63,178 bases of DNA, taken from contig JAUNHG010000002.1 of assembly GCA_030524035.1 (NCBI GenBank), positions 477,860 to 541,037 of the forward strand, read 5' to 3'. The notes under the pieces were generated by a model that was not told where the DNA came from, made no database searches, and saw only the letters and a list, made by a program, of their open reading frames with translations. Made by a program: the position numbers and the translations under genes. Below, in pieces: positions 36,679 to 45,609 of the stretch (position 1 is its first letter; the number at the start of each line of letters is the position of its first letter). The stretch comes from Kocuria sp. Lineage in GTDB: Bacteria; Actinomycetota; Actinomycetes; Actinomycetales; Micrococcaceae.

Positions 36679-36915
36679 TCAATAAATAGCATTTAGGGAA
36701 TGTCTTGAAATTTCCGCCAGAAAATTTTCAGATTTTTCATCAACAACACCCTCCTGTTGAACATCAAGAACATCTCCAATCATCACTAGAAAACCTGGTC
36801 TAAACCCAGGCGGGTTGATAACGTCTCGGAGGTGATGGAGCCGGCGTAATAAAGCACTCAATATGCACTCGACGCTTGGGGGCGCGGTCAACCACATTTG
36901 GTGTGCCCGTTCCAT
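36679..36915 (-). CDS. Possible small hypothetical protein
   Basis: The 78-residue frame gives a soluble, helix-rich protein (ILSALLRRLHHLRDVINPPG, then FLVMIGDVLDV and an acidic end). I find no clear ribosome site and no family. It lies in the A+T-rich, decayed stretch between the NTF2 remnant and mpa, so it may be a gene fragment or a chance frame. The 199 bp from here to mpa contain no feature I can support. Confidence 0.25.
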   Translation of the reverse strand: MERAHQMWLTAPPSVECILSALLRRLHHLRDVINPPGFRPGFLVMIGDVLDVQQEGVVDEKSENFLAEISRHSLNAIY

Positions 36916-37114
36916 CAGTCACGCAGGAAAGTCACGGCCACAGCAACACTCATACCGAGAAACCCCGTCATCACGATGGAAACATGCTCCACATAGCCAG
37001 CAACACGGCGGAAACCAGACGGAGCCACAATGCGCCCACGGGCATACAGTTAGGGAACATAACAATGCCGCACAAACAAACCCCCAACATGGGATGGGAT
37101 AGGGAACCACGACG

Positions 37115-38788
37115 ATGACCGACACCTCTTCGAGTTCATCTGTCCACCGGCAGATGGCGATCATCCGTGACGAAAAACGCAATCTGAACCGGCAACTGGC
37201 CACAGCAGGCCAGCAAAACCAAAAGTTACGCACCGCTCTGGAAAACGCGCGAGACCAGATCGACGCCCTCAAAAAAGCTTTATCGCATGACCTAGGCTTG
37301 CCGCAGTCTGTGGGGACATTAATCCGCGTAGCTCCAACCACGGAAGTAACGAGCAACAACCCCAGCGTGGATGTCATGGTTACGGGACGTGTGCTGCGTT
37401 GCGCGGTTTCCCCGCTGGTTGCCGCAGATGAGCTAGAGCCGGGCCGCCACATTTTGCTGGATGAGCACTCCGTTGTAGTTGGCGTTTTGGGGTATGACAC
37501 CACAGGGGAGTTGGCCAGCGTACGGGAAATTGTGGACGACACCCGGGTGGTCACTGTCGGGCGTTCGGACGAAGAACGAGTGCTGCGGTTATCCGGCCAC
37601 CTGCGCAAGAACCCACCACAACCAGGACAAACCGTCAGCATTGATCACCGCACAGGATTTGCTCTGGAAGTGGTACAGCGCACCGGCATGGAAGAACTGG
37701 TACTGGAAGAAGTTCCCCATGTGCGCTACGAAGACATCGGTGGCCTTGGGGCGGAAATCGAAGCGATTCAAGATGCCGTCGAACTACCTTTCATCCACCC
37801 GGAGCTGTACCGCCAGCATCAACTCACCCCGCCCAAAGGCATTTTGCTGTATGGCCCCCCAGGTAATGGAAAAACCATGATCGCCAAAGCCGTGGCGCGC
37901 TCCCTGGCGGAACGTGCTGCAGAAAAATCCGGCAGGGACCACGCCAAAGGGTACTTCCTGAACATCAAAGGCCCTGAGCTACTGGATAAATACGTAGGAG
38001 AAACTGAGCGGCAAATCCGACTAATCTTTACTCGCGCCAGGGAACAGGCCGAAGCAGGAATTCCCGTGGTGGTGTTCTTTGACGAAATGGATTCTTTGTT
38101 CCGTACCCGTGGTTCCGGAGTTTCATCCGATGTTGAAACCACCATCGTGCCCCAATTACTTACAGAGATCGACGGTGTTGAGAAACTCGATAACGTGATC
38201 ATTGTTGGTGCCACCAACCGTGAGGATATGATAGATCCCGCCGTCCTGCGACCGGGCAGACTAGACGTCAAAATCCGTATTGATCGACCCGACGTCGCAG
38301 GAGCCCGGGAAATCTTTGCCCTGTACCTCACCCCTGATCTTCCATTGTCTCAGCAGGAAATCCGCGATGCAGGATCCCGCGAAGCTGCCGTAAAAGCCCT
38401 GATTAACACCGGGGTGAACGCTATGTACACCCAGACTGATGCCACCAGATTCCTGGAAATCACATATAAGAACGGCGAGCGTGAAACCTTGTGGTTCTCC
38501 GATTTTGTCTCCGGTGCGGTGATTCGCAATATCGTGGACCGAGCCAAAAAACAAGCCATCAAAGACCTCTTAATCCACCAAACACGCGGGATCTCTCAAA
38601 AACATATACAGCACGCGGTCACCCAGGAATTCATGGAACAGCAAGATCTGCCGAATACCTCAGACCCAGAAGACTGGGCAAGAATTTCGGGACGGCGTGG
38701 GGATACCATTGCCGATTTGCGCATTGTGATGCGTCGTGGCCTCCGGCCGGGAGAATCCGTTACCGCAGCAATGGATGAGGGACTGTGA
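37115..38788 (+). CDS. mpa: Proteasomal AAA+ ATPase Mpa/ARC
   Basis: This is the Pup-recognising AAA+ unfoldase, 557 residues. The N-terminal coiled coil (about 12-58: IIRDEKRNLNRQLATAGQQN) binds Pup. OB-type domains follow at about 70-200, then the AAA module with Walker A GPPGNGKT (247-254), Walker B VVFFDEMDSL, and sensor/arginine-finger regions NVIIVGATNREDMIDPA and LRPGRLDVKI. It ends VTAAMDEGL. Mycobacterial Mpa ends in a QYL tail that opens the 20S gate, and no such tail is present here. No prcB/prcA gene is present in the window. Start ATG 37115 fits the family N-terminus. The stop overlaps the dop start. Confidence 0.95.
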   Translation: MTDTSSSSSVHRQMAIIRDEKRNLNRQLATAGQQNQKLRTALENARDQIDALKKALSHDLGLPQSVGTLIRVAPTTEVTSNNPSVDVMVTGRVLRCAVSPLVAADELEPGRHILLDEHSVVVGVLGYDTTGELASVREIVDDTRVVTVGRSDEERVLRLSGHLRKNPPQPGQTVSIDHRTGFALEVVQRTGMEELVLEEVPHVRYEDIGGLGAEIEAIQDAVELPFIHPELYRQHQLTPPKGILLYGPPGNGKTMIAKAVARSLAERAAEKSGRDHAKGYFLNIKGPELLDKYVGETERQIRLIFTRAREQAEAGIPVVVFFDEMDSLFRTRGSGVSSDVETTIVPQLLTEIDGVEKLDNVIIVGATNREDMIDPAVLRPGRLDVKIRIDRPDVAGAREIFALYLTPDLPLSQQEIRDAGSREAAVKALINTGVNAMYTQTDATRFLEITYKNGERETLWFSDFVSGAVIRNIVDRAKKQAIKDLLIHQTRGISQKHIQHAVTQEFMEQQDLPNTSDPEDWARISGRRGDTIADLRIVMRRGLRPGESVTAAMDEGL

Positions 38789-40416
38789 TGAGCGTCCGTC
38801 GGGTCATGGGATCTGAGACAGAGTTCGGGATACTAGCGCCGCGTAATCCGCAGGCCAATGCCACCGTGCTTTCCACGCGCGTCGTCACCGCCTATACCGC
38901 TTTGGTCCGGCGTGAGCTGGGGGCCTCCGGGCATTCTGTTCCTGATTTTGATTACAGTTCTGAATCCCCTTTGCAGGATGCCCGTGGATTCCAGATGGAA
39001 CGTTCTCAAGCCCACCCCACACAATTGACAGACTCAGCCCCCGTGCTTACCAGCGAGGAAATCGCAGCAGAAGCACTTAGCGAACAGGGCATGTGGGAGG
39101 ATTACGCCGCACGGATTACGATGAACACAGTGCTCCCCAACGGAGCGCGGTTTTACGTGGACCATTCCCACCCCGAATACTCCTCTCCAGAAGTACTCAC
39201 TCCACGGGACGCTGCGTTGTACGACGTCGCAGGGGACGCCATAGCTGCCACTGTGGTGGACACCTTAGCGGCGTCTGCCAAGTCCACCGGCCTGGAACCA
39301 ATCCACTTATATAAGAACAACACCGACGGTAAATCGGCGTCCTATGGAACACACGAAAATTATCTGATCCCCCGGCAGATCGACCTCGATCGACTCCACG
39401 ATGCTCTATTGCCATTTTTTGTCTCCCGCCAAGTGGTGTGTGGTTCGGGACGTGTTGGTGTGGGGAGGGACGGGGCGACCCCGGGTTTTCAAATCAGCCA
39501 ACGGGCAGACTTCTTTGAACGTCAAGTTGGCCTGGAAACGACAGTGCGTCGGCCCATTATCAACACCCGCGATGAACCCCACGCAGACAACACCCGATAC
39601 CGGCGTCTTCACGTGATCGTGGGGGATGCGAATCTGGCACATCATTCATCAATCCTCAAATTCGGCATGACATCGCTGGTGTTGAGGTTGGTGGAGCAGG
39701 AGCGTGCTCCGGTGATTCAGTTGGCTGATCCGGTGAAGGCTATGCACACCATCAGTCACGACCCCACCTTGCAGGCCGCTGTGCCCACGCGTGATGGCCA
39801 CATGGTCACTGGCCTCCAGATTCAACGAGCTTTCTTAGAGGCTGCGCAGTCTATGGAGGGCCCTCAACCAGATACCGACACTGCCGAGATCCTGCGGTTG
39901 TGGTCTGAGGTGTTGGATACCCTGGAGTCCGCCCCCTTAGCCCTGGCCAACCGCCTGGATTGGGTGGCTAAATACGCCCTGTTATTGTCCTATCGCGAGC
40001 GTGGGGGACTGGATTGGAACGCTGCGCAATTAGCGGCGATTGATTTGCAGTATCACGACGTGAACCCGGCCAAGGGGCTTTACTATCGACTGGTGGCTTC
40101 TGGACGGATGGAGACACTTTTTTCACCCGAGCAGATCCATGCCGCCGCGTGGACACCTCCTGCGGAAACGCGTGCAGACTTTCGTGGACGCCTGGTAGCG
40201 GCTTTCCCGGACGACATCATTGCTGCCGGTTGGGACACCGCCGTTGTGAAATACGGCAGGACCCAGGGCGCAGCCCGCGTGATAATGCCAGAGCCCGTTG
40301 CTTTGTCTCACGCCGAAACTGCATCCTGGTGGTCCACCCACACCATACAAGAACTGATCCGTCACTTAGAGCGCGCCCACCCCGAGTGGGTCACCACCTC
40401 CGCTCCAACCTCATAA
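38788..40416 (+). CDS. dop: Depupylase / Pup deamidase Dop
   Basis: Dop converts the C-terminal Gln of Pup to Glu and removes Pup from tagged proteins. The fold is related to glutamine synthetase and PafA. The ATP/Mg end is RRVMGSETEFGI. The Dop-specific loop is present (about residues 55-75: ESPLQDARGFQMERSQ), which separates it from PafA. Other conserved pieces are NGARFYVDHSHPEYSSPE, SYGTHENYLIPR, RPIINTRDEPHAD and RRLHVIVGDANLA. Length is about 542 residues, slightly above mycobacterial Dop. The start codon overlaps the mpa stop (GTGATG; GTG 38785 or ATG 38788), with GAGGGA just upstream. Confidence 0.95.
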   Translation: MSVRRVMGSETEFGILAPRNPQANATVLSTRVVTAYTALVRRELGASGHSVPDFDYSSESPLQDARGFQMERSQAHPTQLTDSAPVLTSEEIAAEALSEQGMWEDYAARITMNTVLPNGARFYVDHSHPEYSSPEVLTPRDAALYDVAGDAIAATVVDTLAASAKSTGLEPIHLYKNNTDGKSASYGTHENYLIPRQIDLDRLHDALLPFFVSRQVVCGSGRVGVGRDGATPGFQISQRADFFERQVGLETTVRRPIINTRDEPHADNTRYRRLHVIVGDANLAHHSSILKFGMTSLVLRLVEQERAPVIQLADPVKAMHTISHDPTLQAAVPTRDGHMVTGLQIQRAFLEAAQSMEGPQPDTDTAEILRLWSEVLDTLESAPLALANRLDWVAKYALLLSYRERGGLDWNAAQLAAIDLQYHDVNPAKGLYYRLVASGRMETLFSPEQIHAAAWTPPAETRADFRGRLVAAFPDDIIAAGWDTAVVKYGRTQGAARVIMPEPVALSHAETASWWSTHTIQELIRHLERAHPEWVTTSAPTS

Positions 40417-40459
40417 GGTTCACAACCTCAGCAACCGATTTCGTGAAGGGGAATTCACC

Positions 40460-40675
40460 ATGGCGCAAGAACGCATCACTTCCACTGGCTCAGCACGCGA
40501 AGAGGAAACAGCGCTTCCGGAACCAACCCCCACCCCTGCCCCAGGTGGACCTTCTGCTGCTGCTGCTCAGGCGCAGGTGGCACAGGCCGATGATCTACTG
40601 GCTGACATTGACGCTGTCTTGGAATCCAATGCAGAAGAATTCGTCAAGGGGTTTGTACAGAAGGGCGGTCAGTGA
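40460..40675 (+). CDS. pup: Prokaryotic ubiquitin-like protein Pup
   Basis: Pup is a small, disordered protein tag of 71 residues. The C-terminal half holds the Mpa-binding helix (ADDLLADIDAVLESNAEEFV) and ends KGFVQKGGQ. The terminal Gln means it must be deamidated by Dop before PafA can attach it to lysines. The N-terminal half is Pro/Ala/Thr-rich. AAGGGG precedes the ATG. It sits between dop and pafA, with 43 bp before it and 4 bp after it. In proteasome-bearing actinobacteria prcB and prcA follow pup; here pafA follows directly. Confidence 0.97.
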   Translation: MAQERITSTGSAREEETALPEPTPTPAPGGPSAAAAQAQVAQADDLLADIDAVLESNAEEFVKGFVQKGGQ

Positions 40676-40679
40676 CCCC

Positions 40680-42134
40680 ATGGACCGCAGGATCATGGGG
40701 ATTGAAACCGAATTTGGAATTCTTCACACCAGTCCTCACGCCGCAGCACTGTCCCCTGATGACACGGCACGCCTGTTGTTCCGCCCCGTGGTGGCGTGGG
40801 GGAGGTCGTCCAATGTTTTTCTGCCCAATGGTGCCCGGTTGTATCTGGATGTGGGGTCTCACCCAGAGTACGCCACCGCTGAATGTGCAACCCTTGACGA
40901 CGCCGTAGCCCAGGACCGTGCTGGCGAACTCATCGTGGATGGCATGCGGCAACAATTGGAATCTTCCCTGGTCGCAGATGGCACAGGCGGATCGGTCTAT
41001 TTGTTCAAAAACAACGTAGATTCGGCGGGCAACTCTTACGGTTCCCACGAGAACTACATGATTGACCGTTCCACTCGGTTCCCCCGTCTCGTAGCACACC
41101 TGGTTCCGTTCTTGGTCACCCGTCAACTCATCTCAGGGGCGGGACGCGTTCACCCCACCGGCCATCCGGCATTCGGACAACATAGCTTCACGGCCACTCC
41201 GGCGGCGCCGTCATACTCCTTTTCGCAACGCGCCGATCATGTCTGGGAAGATTCGTCGTCCTCCACCACAAGAACACGGCCTCTGATCAACACGCGTGAC
41301 GAGCCCCATGCCGACGCCAAGCGTTTTCGGCGTTTGCATGTAATCGTGGGGGATTCCACCATGTCCATGACCACTACGGCATTACGCTTAGGTGCCACGG
41401 ATCTGATGCTGCGGATGATCGAATCCGGCATTGTTTTGTCTGATCGAACTCTCAAAGATCCTGCCATGGCATTACGGCAAATTTCCCACGACCTGACGGG
41501 CACCGTGCCCGTGGAGCTAGCAAATGGTTCTGAACGCTCAGCGTTAGATCTGCAGTACGAATATTTAGAAAACGTGAGCCGCTTTGTGCAAGCTAACGGT
41601 GCTCATCACGACCGTGTGGCCTGGCTTTTAGACCTCTGGCAACGCACGCTAGAAGCCATTAGCCGACAAAATTACTCCGGTATTGACACCGAAATCGATT
41701 GGGCGATCAAGAAGAAACTTGTAGATTCTTGGGTTAAGCGCCACGGAGCCGATTATTCCGCTGCCCGTGTAGCCCAGATGGACCTGGCCTACCACGATAT
41801 TGCTCCAGGCCGTGGCCTATTTCGGATTCTGGAAGAACGTGGATTAGCCGCGCAATTACCAGGAATGGACGGGTCGGAGGCACAAAGAGCAACTCAAACC
41901 CCGCCGCTCACCCGCGCCCGGGTTCGCGGAGCATTAGTTCAAGCTGCTATAGACGCTGGCAAGACCACAACTATCGACTGGGTCAACGTCAAGATCAACG
42001 CAAATACTCAACGAGTCTTAACTTTACGAGACCCGTTTGTCACCCAGGACGACGACGCCGATGCCATGGTGGCGGAGCTTCGTCAGGAAGCCAGCAGAGA
42101 ATCACAGCTTCCTGTCAGCCCGCCGCTGATCTGA
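40680..42134 (+). CDS. pafA: Pup-protein ligase PafA
   Basis: PafA uses ATP to join deamidated Pup to substrate lysines. It has 484 residues, typical for the ligase. The start RRIMGIETEFGI carries the conserved Mg-ATP glutamate. NVFLPNGARLYLDVGSHPEY includes the ligase Asp region, and it lacks the Dop loop. SYGSHENYMIDR, RPLINTRDEPHADAKRFRRL and HVIVGDSTMS follow. ATG 40680 is chosen as the first codon compatible with the family N-terminus. The same frame is open far upstream through dop and pup, but that stretch is antisense-free noise with no homology to PafA. There is no clear Shine-Dalgarno, which fits coupling to pup 4 bp upstream. Confidence 0.95.
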   Translation: MDRRIMGIETEFGILHTSPHAAALSPDDTARLLFRPVVAWGRSSNVFLPNGARLYLDVGSHPEYATAECATLDDAVAQDRAGELIVDGMRQQLESSLVADGTGGSVYLFKNNVDSAGNSYGSHENYMIDRSTRFPRLVAHLVPFLVTRQLISGAGRVHPTGHPAFGQHSFTATPAAPSYSFSQRADHVWEDSSSSTTRTRPLINTRDEPHADAKRFRRLHVIVGDSTMSMTTTALRLGATDLMLRMIESGIVLSDRTLKDPAMALRQISHDLTGTVPVELANGSERSALDLQYEYLENVSRFVQANGAHHDRVAWLLDLWQRTLEAISRQNYSGIDTEIDWAIKKKLVDSWVKRHGADYSAARVAQMDLAYHDIAPGRGLFRILEERGLAAQLPGMDGSEAQRATQTPPLTRARVRGALVQAAIDAGKTTTIDWVNVKINANTQRVLTLRDPFVTQDDDADAMVAELRQEASRESQLPVSPPLI

Positions 42135-42213
42135 CCCCAGTGCCTTACGGCCCACCATGAAGTGGCCGGGATAACATTCCGGATGCCGGAACAACAACCA
42201 GGGGAGTGTGGAG

Positions 42214-42648
42214 ATGACTCATAGAGCGCACCGCGCCGCCGTGCTGCTGACCGCCGGGTACACCACACTGGCTCTTACCGCCGCTATGGAGCTAGGAGGG
42301 TGCAGCCTCGCCAACAGCACAGATGCCACCACCATCACCAAAAACTTCATCTCCGCTATGCAAAATCGGGACTGGGAAAAAGCCTGCCAGTATTTAGCGC
42401 ATGACTTCATCCACCGACACATGAATGACGAATCTCGCTATTGCGTGCAGTACTTGGAACAGTGGCACGGCACCGGCAACACATTTGAGGCAATGGCGGT
42501 GACCGGTCAGGACACTGAACCAGGCCCGGACGGCACAGTGGTCACGGTGGAGCTAGCGGATGGTTCCATCGACCAGGCGCGTGTGGTGAATGAAGAAGGT
42601 GACCTCAAACTTGCGCGGTATCCCGGACAAAATCGAGCCGCGCGTTAA
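42214..42648 (+). CDS. Small secreted lipoprotein
   Basis: The 144-residue protein has a signal sequence ending in lipobox LGGC (C30) and should be anchored on the outer face of the membrane. The mature part (ITKNFISAMQNRDWEKACQYL, then SRYCVQYLEQW) has the NTF2-like/DUF4878 flavour common in actinobacterial lipoproteins. Two cysteines (in KACQYL and RYCVQ) could form a disulfide. ATG 42214 is chosen because GGGGAG (42201-42206) is 7 nt upstream. GTG 42208 in frame is too close to that site. It follows pafA by 79 bp and precedes the M20 peptidase by 37 bp. Confidence 0.7.
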   Translation: MTHRAHRAAVLLTAGYTTLALTAAMELGGCSLANSTDATTITKNFISAMQNRDWEKACQYLAHDFIHRHMNDESRYCVQYLEQWHGTGNTFEAMAVTGQDTEPGPDGTVVTVELADGSIDQARVVNEEGDLKLARYPGQNRAAR

Positions 42649-42685
42649 CCCGTATTCCGTTGTTGATGAGCATCAGGAGCGCCCC

Positions 42686-43999
42686 ATGAATGATTCCGCC
42701 CAACCCACCCCACACGATGAGGCTGTGGAGATCGCCTGTCGTCTGATCCAGATGGACACCTCCAATTACGGCAGTGGTGACTGTGTAGGGGAACGCCCTG
42801 CCGCAGAGTACGCCGCCGAACTATTAGAGGAAGTTGGGCTGAGCACCACGGTGGTGGAATCCGCTCCGGGGCGGACCAATGTCTTCGCGCGGATTCCCGG
42901 AGCTGACCCTTCTGCTAATGCTCTGATGGTTCACGGACATCTGGATGTGGTGCCGGCTATGGCAGAGGATTGGTCTGTGGACCCCTTCAGTGCGGAGATT
43001 CGCGATGGCATGATTTGGGGACGCGGCGCGGTGGACATGAAGGATATGGACGCCATGATGCTGTCAGTGGTCAGACACATGCAGCGGACGGGGCAACAAC
43101 CCCGGCGAGATATTGTGATCGGCTTTTTCGCCGATGAAGAAGCCGGGATGGACTACGGATCTCGGTGGGTCGTGAAGAATCATCCGGAGATCTTTGAGGG
43201 AGTCACGGATGCCATTAGCGAAGTCGGAGGTTATTCCGCCACCATCGGGGGACGGCGAGCATACCTACTGCAGACTGCCGAAAAAGGACTCATGTGGCTC
43301 CGGCTGCACGCTGACGGCACAGCTGGACATGGTTCACAGATTAATCACGACAATCCCGTCACTACATTGTCACGGGCCATAGCCAATATTGGGGATTATT
43401 CCTGGCCCGTAGAGCTCACCAAGACCACCCGTCAGTTTCTGGATGCGGTTACAGAGCTGACCGGGGTGGAATTCGACCCACAGGATCCACACAAACTGCT
43501 GTCCGAACTGGGCTCTGTGGCACGGTTTGTGGGTGCCACGCTACAAAATACGGCCAACCCCACTGTGCTGAACTCTGGGTATAAAACCAACGTGATTCCC
43601 GGTTCCGCCACAGCAGCCCTAGATGTGCGTTACTTGCCGGAACAGCGGGAAAAGGTTTTAGCAAAAATCCAGGAGTTGGCCGGGGATAAGATCCGAATTG
43701 AGTTTGAGTCCGACCAGATTGGTTTAGAGGTTCCTTTCTCCGGAACCGTCGTGGATGCCATGGTGGATGCTTTGGCGATTCATGATCCGGGCGCTGTGGT
43801 GCTTCCTTACATGCTTTCTGGCGGAACGGATAATAAATCCTTAGATCCCTTGGGAATCACCGGTTACGGTTTCGCACCGTTGAGGCTTCCTGACGATCTT
43901 GATTTCCCAGCGATGTTCCATGGGGTTGATGAGCGGGTGCCTATCGACTCTTTGGAGTTCGGGGCAGATGTGCTGCACACTTTGCTCACTCGTTACTGA
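42686..43999 (+). CDS. M20 family metallopeptidase / deacylase
   Basis: This is a 437-residue cytoplasmic zinc hydrolase of the M20 (ArgE/DapE/carboxypeptidase) family. The metal and catalytic motifs are in place: HGHLDVVPA, WGRGAVDMKDMDAMML, FFADEEAGMDYGS with the catalytic Glu pair, and a late YMLSGGTDNKSLDPLGI with DHexGV-like MFHGVDERVPID, the His being a zinc ligand. The dimerisation lid contains TAGHGSQINHDNPV. AGGAG (42675-42679) is 6 nt before ATG 42686. Substrate is probably a small peptide or N-acyl amino acid and cannot be fixed from sequence. Confidence 0.88.
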   Translation: MNDSAQPTPHDEAVEIACRLIQMDTSNYGSGDCVGERPAAEYAAELLEEVGLSTTVVESAPGRTNVFARIPGADPSANALMVHGHLDVVPAMAEDWSVDPFSAEIRDGMIWGRGAVDMKDMDAMMLSVVRHMQRTGQQPRRDIVIGFFADEEAGMDYGSRWVVKNHPEIFEGVTDAISEVGGYSATIGGRRAYLLQTAEKGLMWLRLHADGTAGHGSQINHDNPVTTLSRAIANIGDYSWPVELTKTTRQFLDAVTELTGVEFDPQDPHKLLSELGSVARFVGATLQNTANPTVLNSGYKTNVIPGSATAALDVRYLPEQREKVLAKIQELAGDKIRIEFESDQIGLEVPFSGTVVDAMVDALAIHDPGAVVLPYMLSGGTDNKSLDPLGITGYGFAPLRLPDDLDFPAMFHGVDERVPIDSLEFGADVLHTLLTRY

Positions 44000-44024
44000 T
44001 GAACCCGCCTAATCCGCATTTCTT

Positions 44025-44258
44025 CTATAGGGTGCTACGGACTCGCGTCACTCGCCGACGTAACCAGAATTTTCGGGTTCCGCCGTACAGGCGGACGGAT
44101 CGAGTCAATTCCCACTTGCCGTACTCTGCATGTTCTGCCAACCGGGCACGAGCATCCGAGACTTGTTCGCCCGGTGCCACGGTAAGTATCAGATATTCAA
44201 ATCGTTGATCAGGATCTTTGCCGATTCGAGCGGCACTGTAGGTGATGCGCTCTTGCAT
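44025..44258 (-). CDS. Small conserved unknown protein (DUF5703-like)
   Basis: The 77-residue basic protein has no signal or membrane span: QERITYSAARIGKDPDQRF, YLILTVAPGEQVSDARARLA, KWELTRSVRLYGG and a C-terminus rich in Arg. It resembles a short conserved family found next to the M20 peptidase and uppP in related actinobacteria. I believe this family is catalogued as DUF5703, but that label is from memory. ATG 44258 has GGAGG about 10 nt upstream. It converges with the peptidase gene and diverges from the small acidic protein gene at 44356. Confidence 0.65.
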   Translation of the reverse strand: MQERITYSAARIGKDPDQRFEYLILTVAPGEQVSDARARLAEHAEYGKWELTRSVRLYGGTRKFWLRRRVTRVRSTL

Positions 44259-44355
44259 GAGTTCTCGGCCTCCACGGTGTGTGATTCCCCGGACACTGTT
44301 GCTGGGTGCAGCGCACCTCTCCCCATTCTGCCCGTGGAGGGGTAACGTCTGAACT

Positions 44356-44628
44356 ATGAGCACCGATCCGCGAGTCGCACTGCAATCCCTGGTTTCTGCC
44401 CTTGAGGAGCATTTGGTTGCTCTCTCTAACCGTCGCAGTGACCAGGATCCTGCTGTGGACAGCGCATACATAGCCATCGCAGATGCTTTTGATGCCTACG
44501 AAGAAGCGCTGTACGACAATTTTGATGAAGTCACACCCCTCACCGTGTTTGCTGACGATGAGGATGATGACTTCACCGACAGTGACGATGATTTTGAGGA
44601 TCTTGACGACCTGGATCACCAGGTTTGA
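44356..44628 (+). CDS. Small acidic protein of unknown function
   Basis: The 90-residue protein starts with a helical domain (DPRVALQSLVSALEEHLVAL, then YIAIADAFDAYEEALYDNF) and ends in a strongly acidic tail (residues 66-88 are mostly Asp and Glu). It is cytoplasmic. Small proteins of this layout are conserved at this position in related genomes, to my recollection, without a known role. It could bind a basic partner or nucleic-acid enzyme; that is speculation. No strong ribosome site is visible before ATG 44356. Confidence 0.65.
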   Translation: MSTDPRVALQSLVSALEEHLVALSNRRSDQDPAVDSAYIAIADAFDAYEEALYDNFDEVTPLTVFADDEDDDFTDSDDDFEDLDDLDHQV

Positions 44629-44720
44629 TTCAGACACATAAGACCGCGTGGTCACAACTGTGAGCGATCACGCAGGTCATTTCGAGGCATTGCGGATTGC
44701 ACCTGTTCTAAGGTTGGCGG

Positions 44721-45563
44721 GTGGACTGGATATCAACAATCATTCTCGGTCTGGTGCAAGGACTCACAGAGTTCCTGCCCGTATCGTCGTCGGCACACCT
44801 TCGCATCGCCGGAGAGTTTCTGCCGGGCGGTGCTGACCCCGGTGCGGCTTTCACCGCCATTACCCAGCTCGGCACTGAGAGCGCCGTGGTGATCTATTTC
44901 TGGCGCGACATCGTGCGGATCATCAAACAGTGGTCGCTCTCGCTGGTAGGCAAGGTTGACCGGAAAGACCCCGACGCCCGCATGGGCTGGCTCATTATCG
45001 TCGGCTCGCTGCCTATCGCGATCCTCGGCCTGTTGTTAGAAGACTGGATTGATACTTCCTTCCGCAGCCTTTGGATTACCGCAACCATGTTGATCGTCTT
45101 TGGTGTCTTTTTGGGCATCGCGGACAAAGTAGGCAGGCAGGTGCGCACGCTGGAAAACCTCAGCGTAAAACACGGTCTGATTTATGGTCTGGCTCAGGCC
45201 TTGGCACTGATTCCCGGGGTGTCCCGATCCGGTGGCACCATCACTGCTGGGCTGCTCATGGGATACAAGCGTGAGGACGCCGCCCGTTACGCGTTCTTGC
45301 TGGCCATCCCTGCCGTTTTTGCCTCCGGTCTGTACAAGCTGGCCTCAGAACTCGTGTCACCGTCAGATTCCGCCTACACCATGTCGCAAACCTTGGTAGC
45401 CACAGCAGTGTCGTTTGTCGTGGCTTATGTAATCATCGGGTGGTTCATGAAATACATTTCTAACCGCTCGTACTCCCTTTTCGTGTGGTACCGGATCGCT
45501 CTGGGTTTGTTGCTCTTTATCCTGCTGGGTTTCGGCGTGATCTCTGCCATCCCAGCACACTGA
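44721..45563 (+). CDS. uppP: Undecaprenyl-diphosphate phosphatase (BacA type)
   Basis: This integral membrane enzyme recycles undecaprenyl diphosphate to the monophosphate carrier used for peptidoglycan and for the surface polymer made by the first part of this window. It has 280 residues. The two family motifs are present: [20 protein letters not shown] near the N-terminus and [17 protein letters not shown] in the middle, with the active-site Glu, Ser and Arg. About seven to eight hydrophobic spans are seen. The start is GTG 44721, with AAGG and GGCGG upstream. Confidence 0.95.
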   Translation: MDWISTIILGLVQGLTEFLPVSSSAHLRIAGEFLPGGADPGAAFTAITQLGTESAVVIYFWRDIVRIIKQWSLSLVGKVDRKDPDARMGWLIIVGSLPIAILGLLLEDWIDTSFRSLWITATMLIVFGVFLGIADKVGRQVRTLENLSVKHGLIYGLAQALALIPGVSRSGGTITAGLLMGYKREDAARYAFLLAIPAVFASGLYKLASELVSPSDSAYTMSQTLVATAVSFVVAYVIIGWFMKYISNRSYSLFVWYRIALGLLLFILLGFGVISAIPAH

Positions 45564-45609
45564 GCAACAAGTCAGCCCTTCATCCCCGTAGTCAACCACT
45601 GAGGTTTCT

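Noticed and set aside
36919-37641. 240-codon minus-strand frame overlapping the mpa start
   Set aside because: Antisense to the Mpa coiled coil and OB domains, Ser/Arg/Thr-rich and without homology.
40149-40679. Upstream in-frame extension of pafA through dop and pup
   Set aside because: It would add 177 residues unlike any PafA and read through the real dop and pup genes in another frame.
44259-44477. 73-codon upstream extension of the small minus-strand gene at 44025
   Set aside because: The extra part is antisense to the acidic-protein gene and lacks homology; GGAGG supports the internal ATG at 44258.
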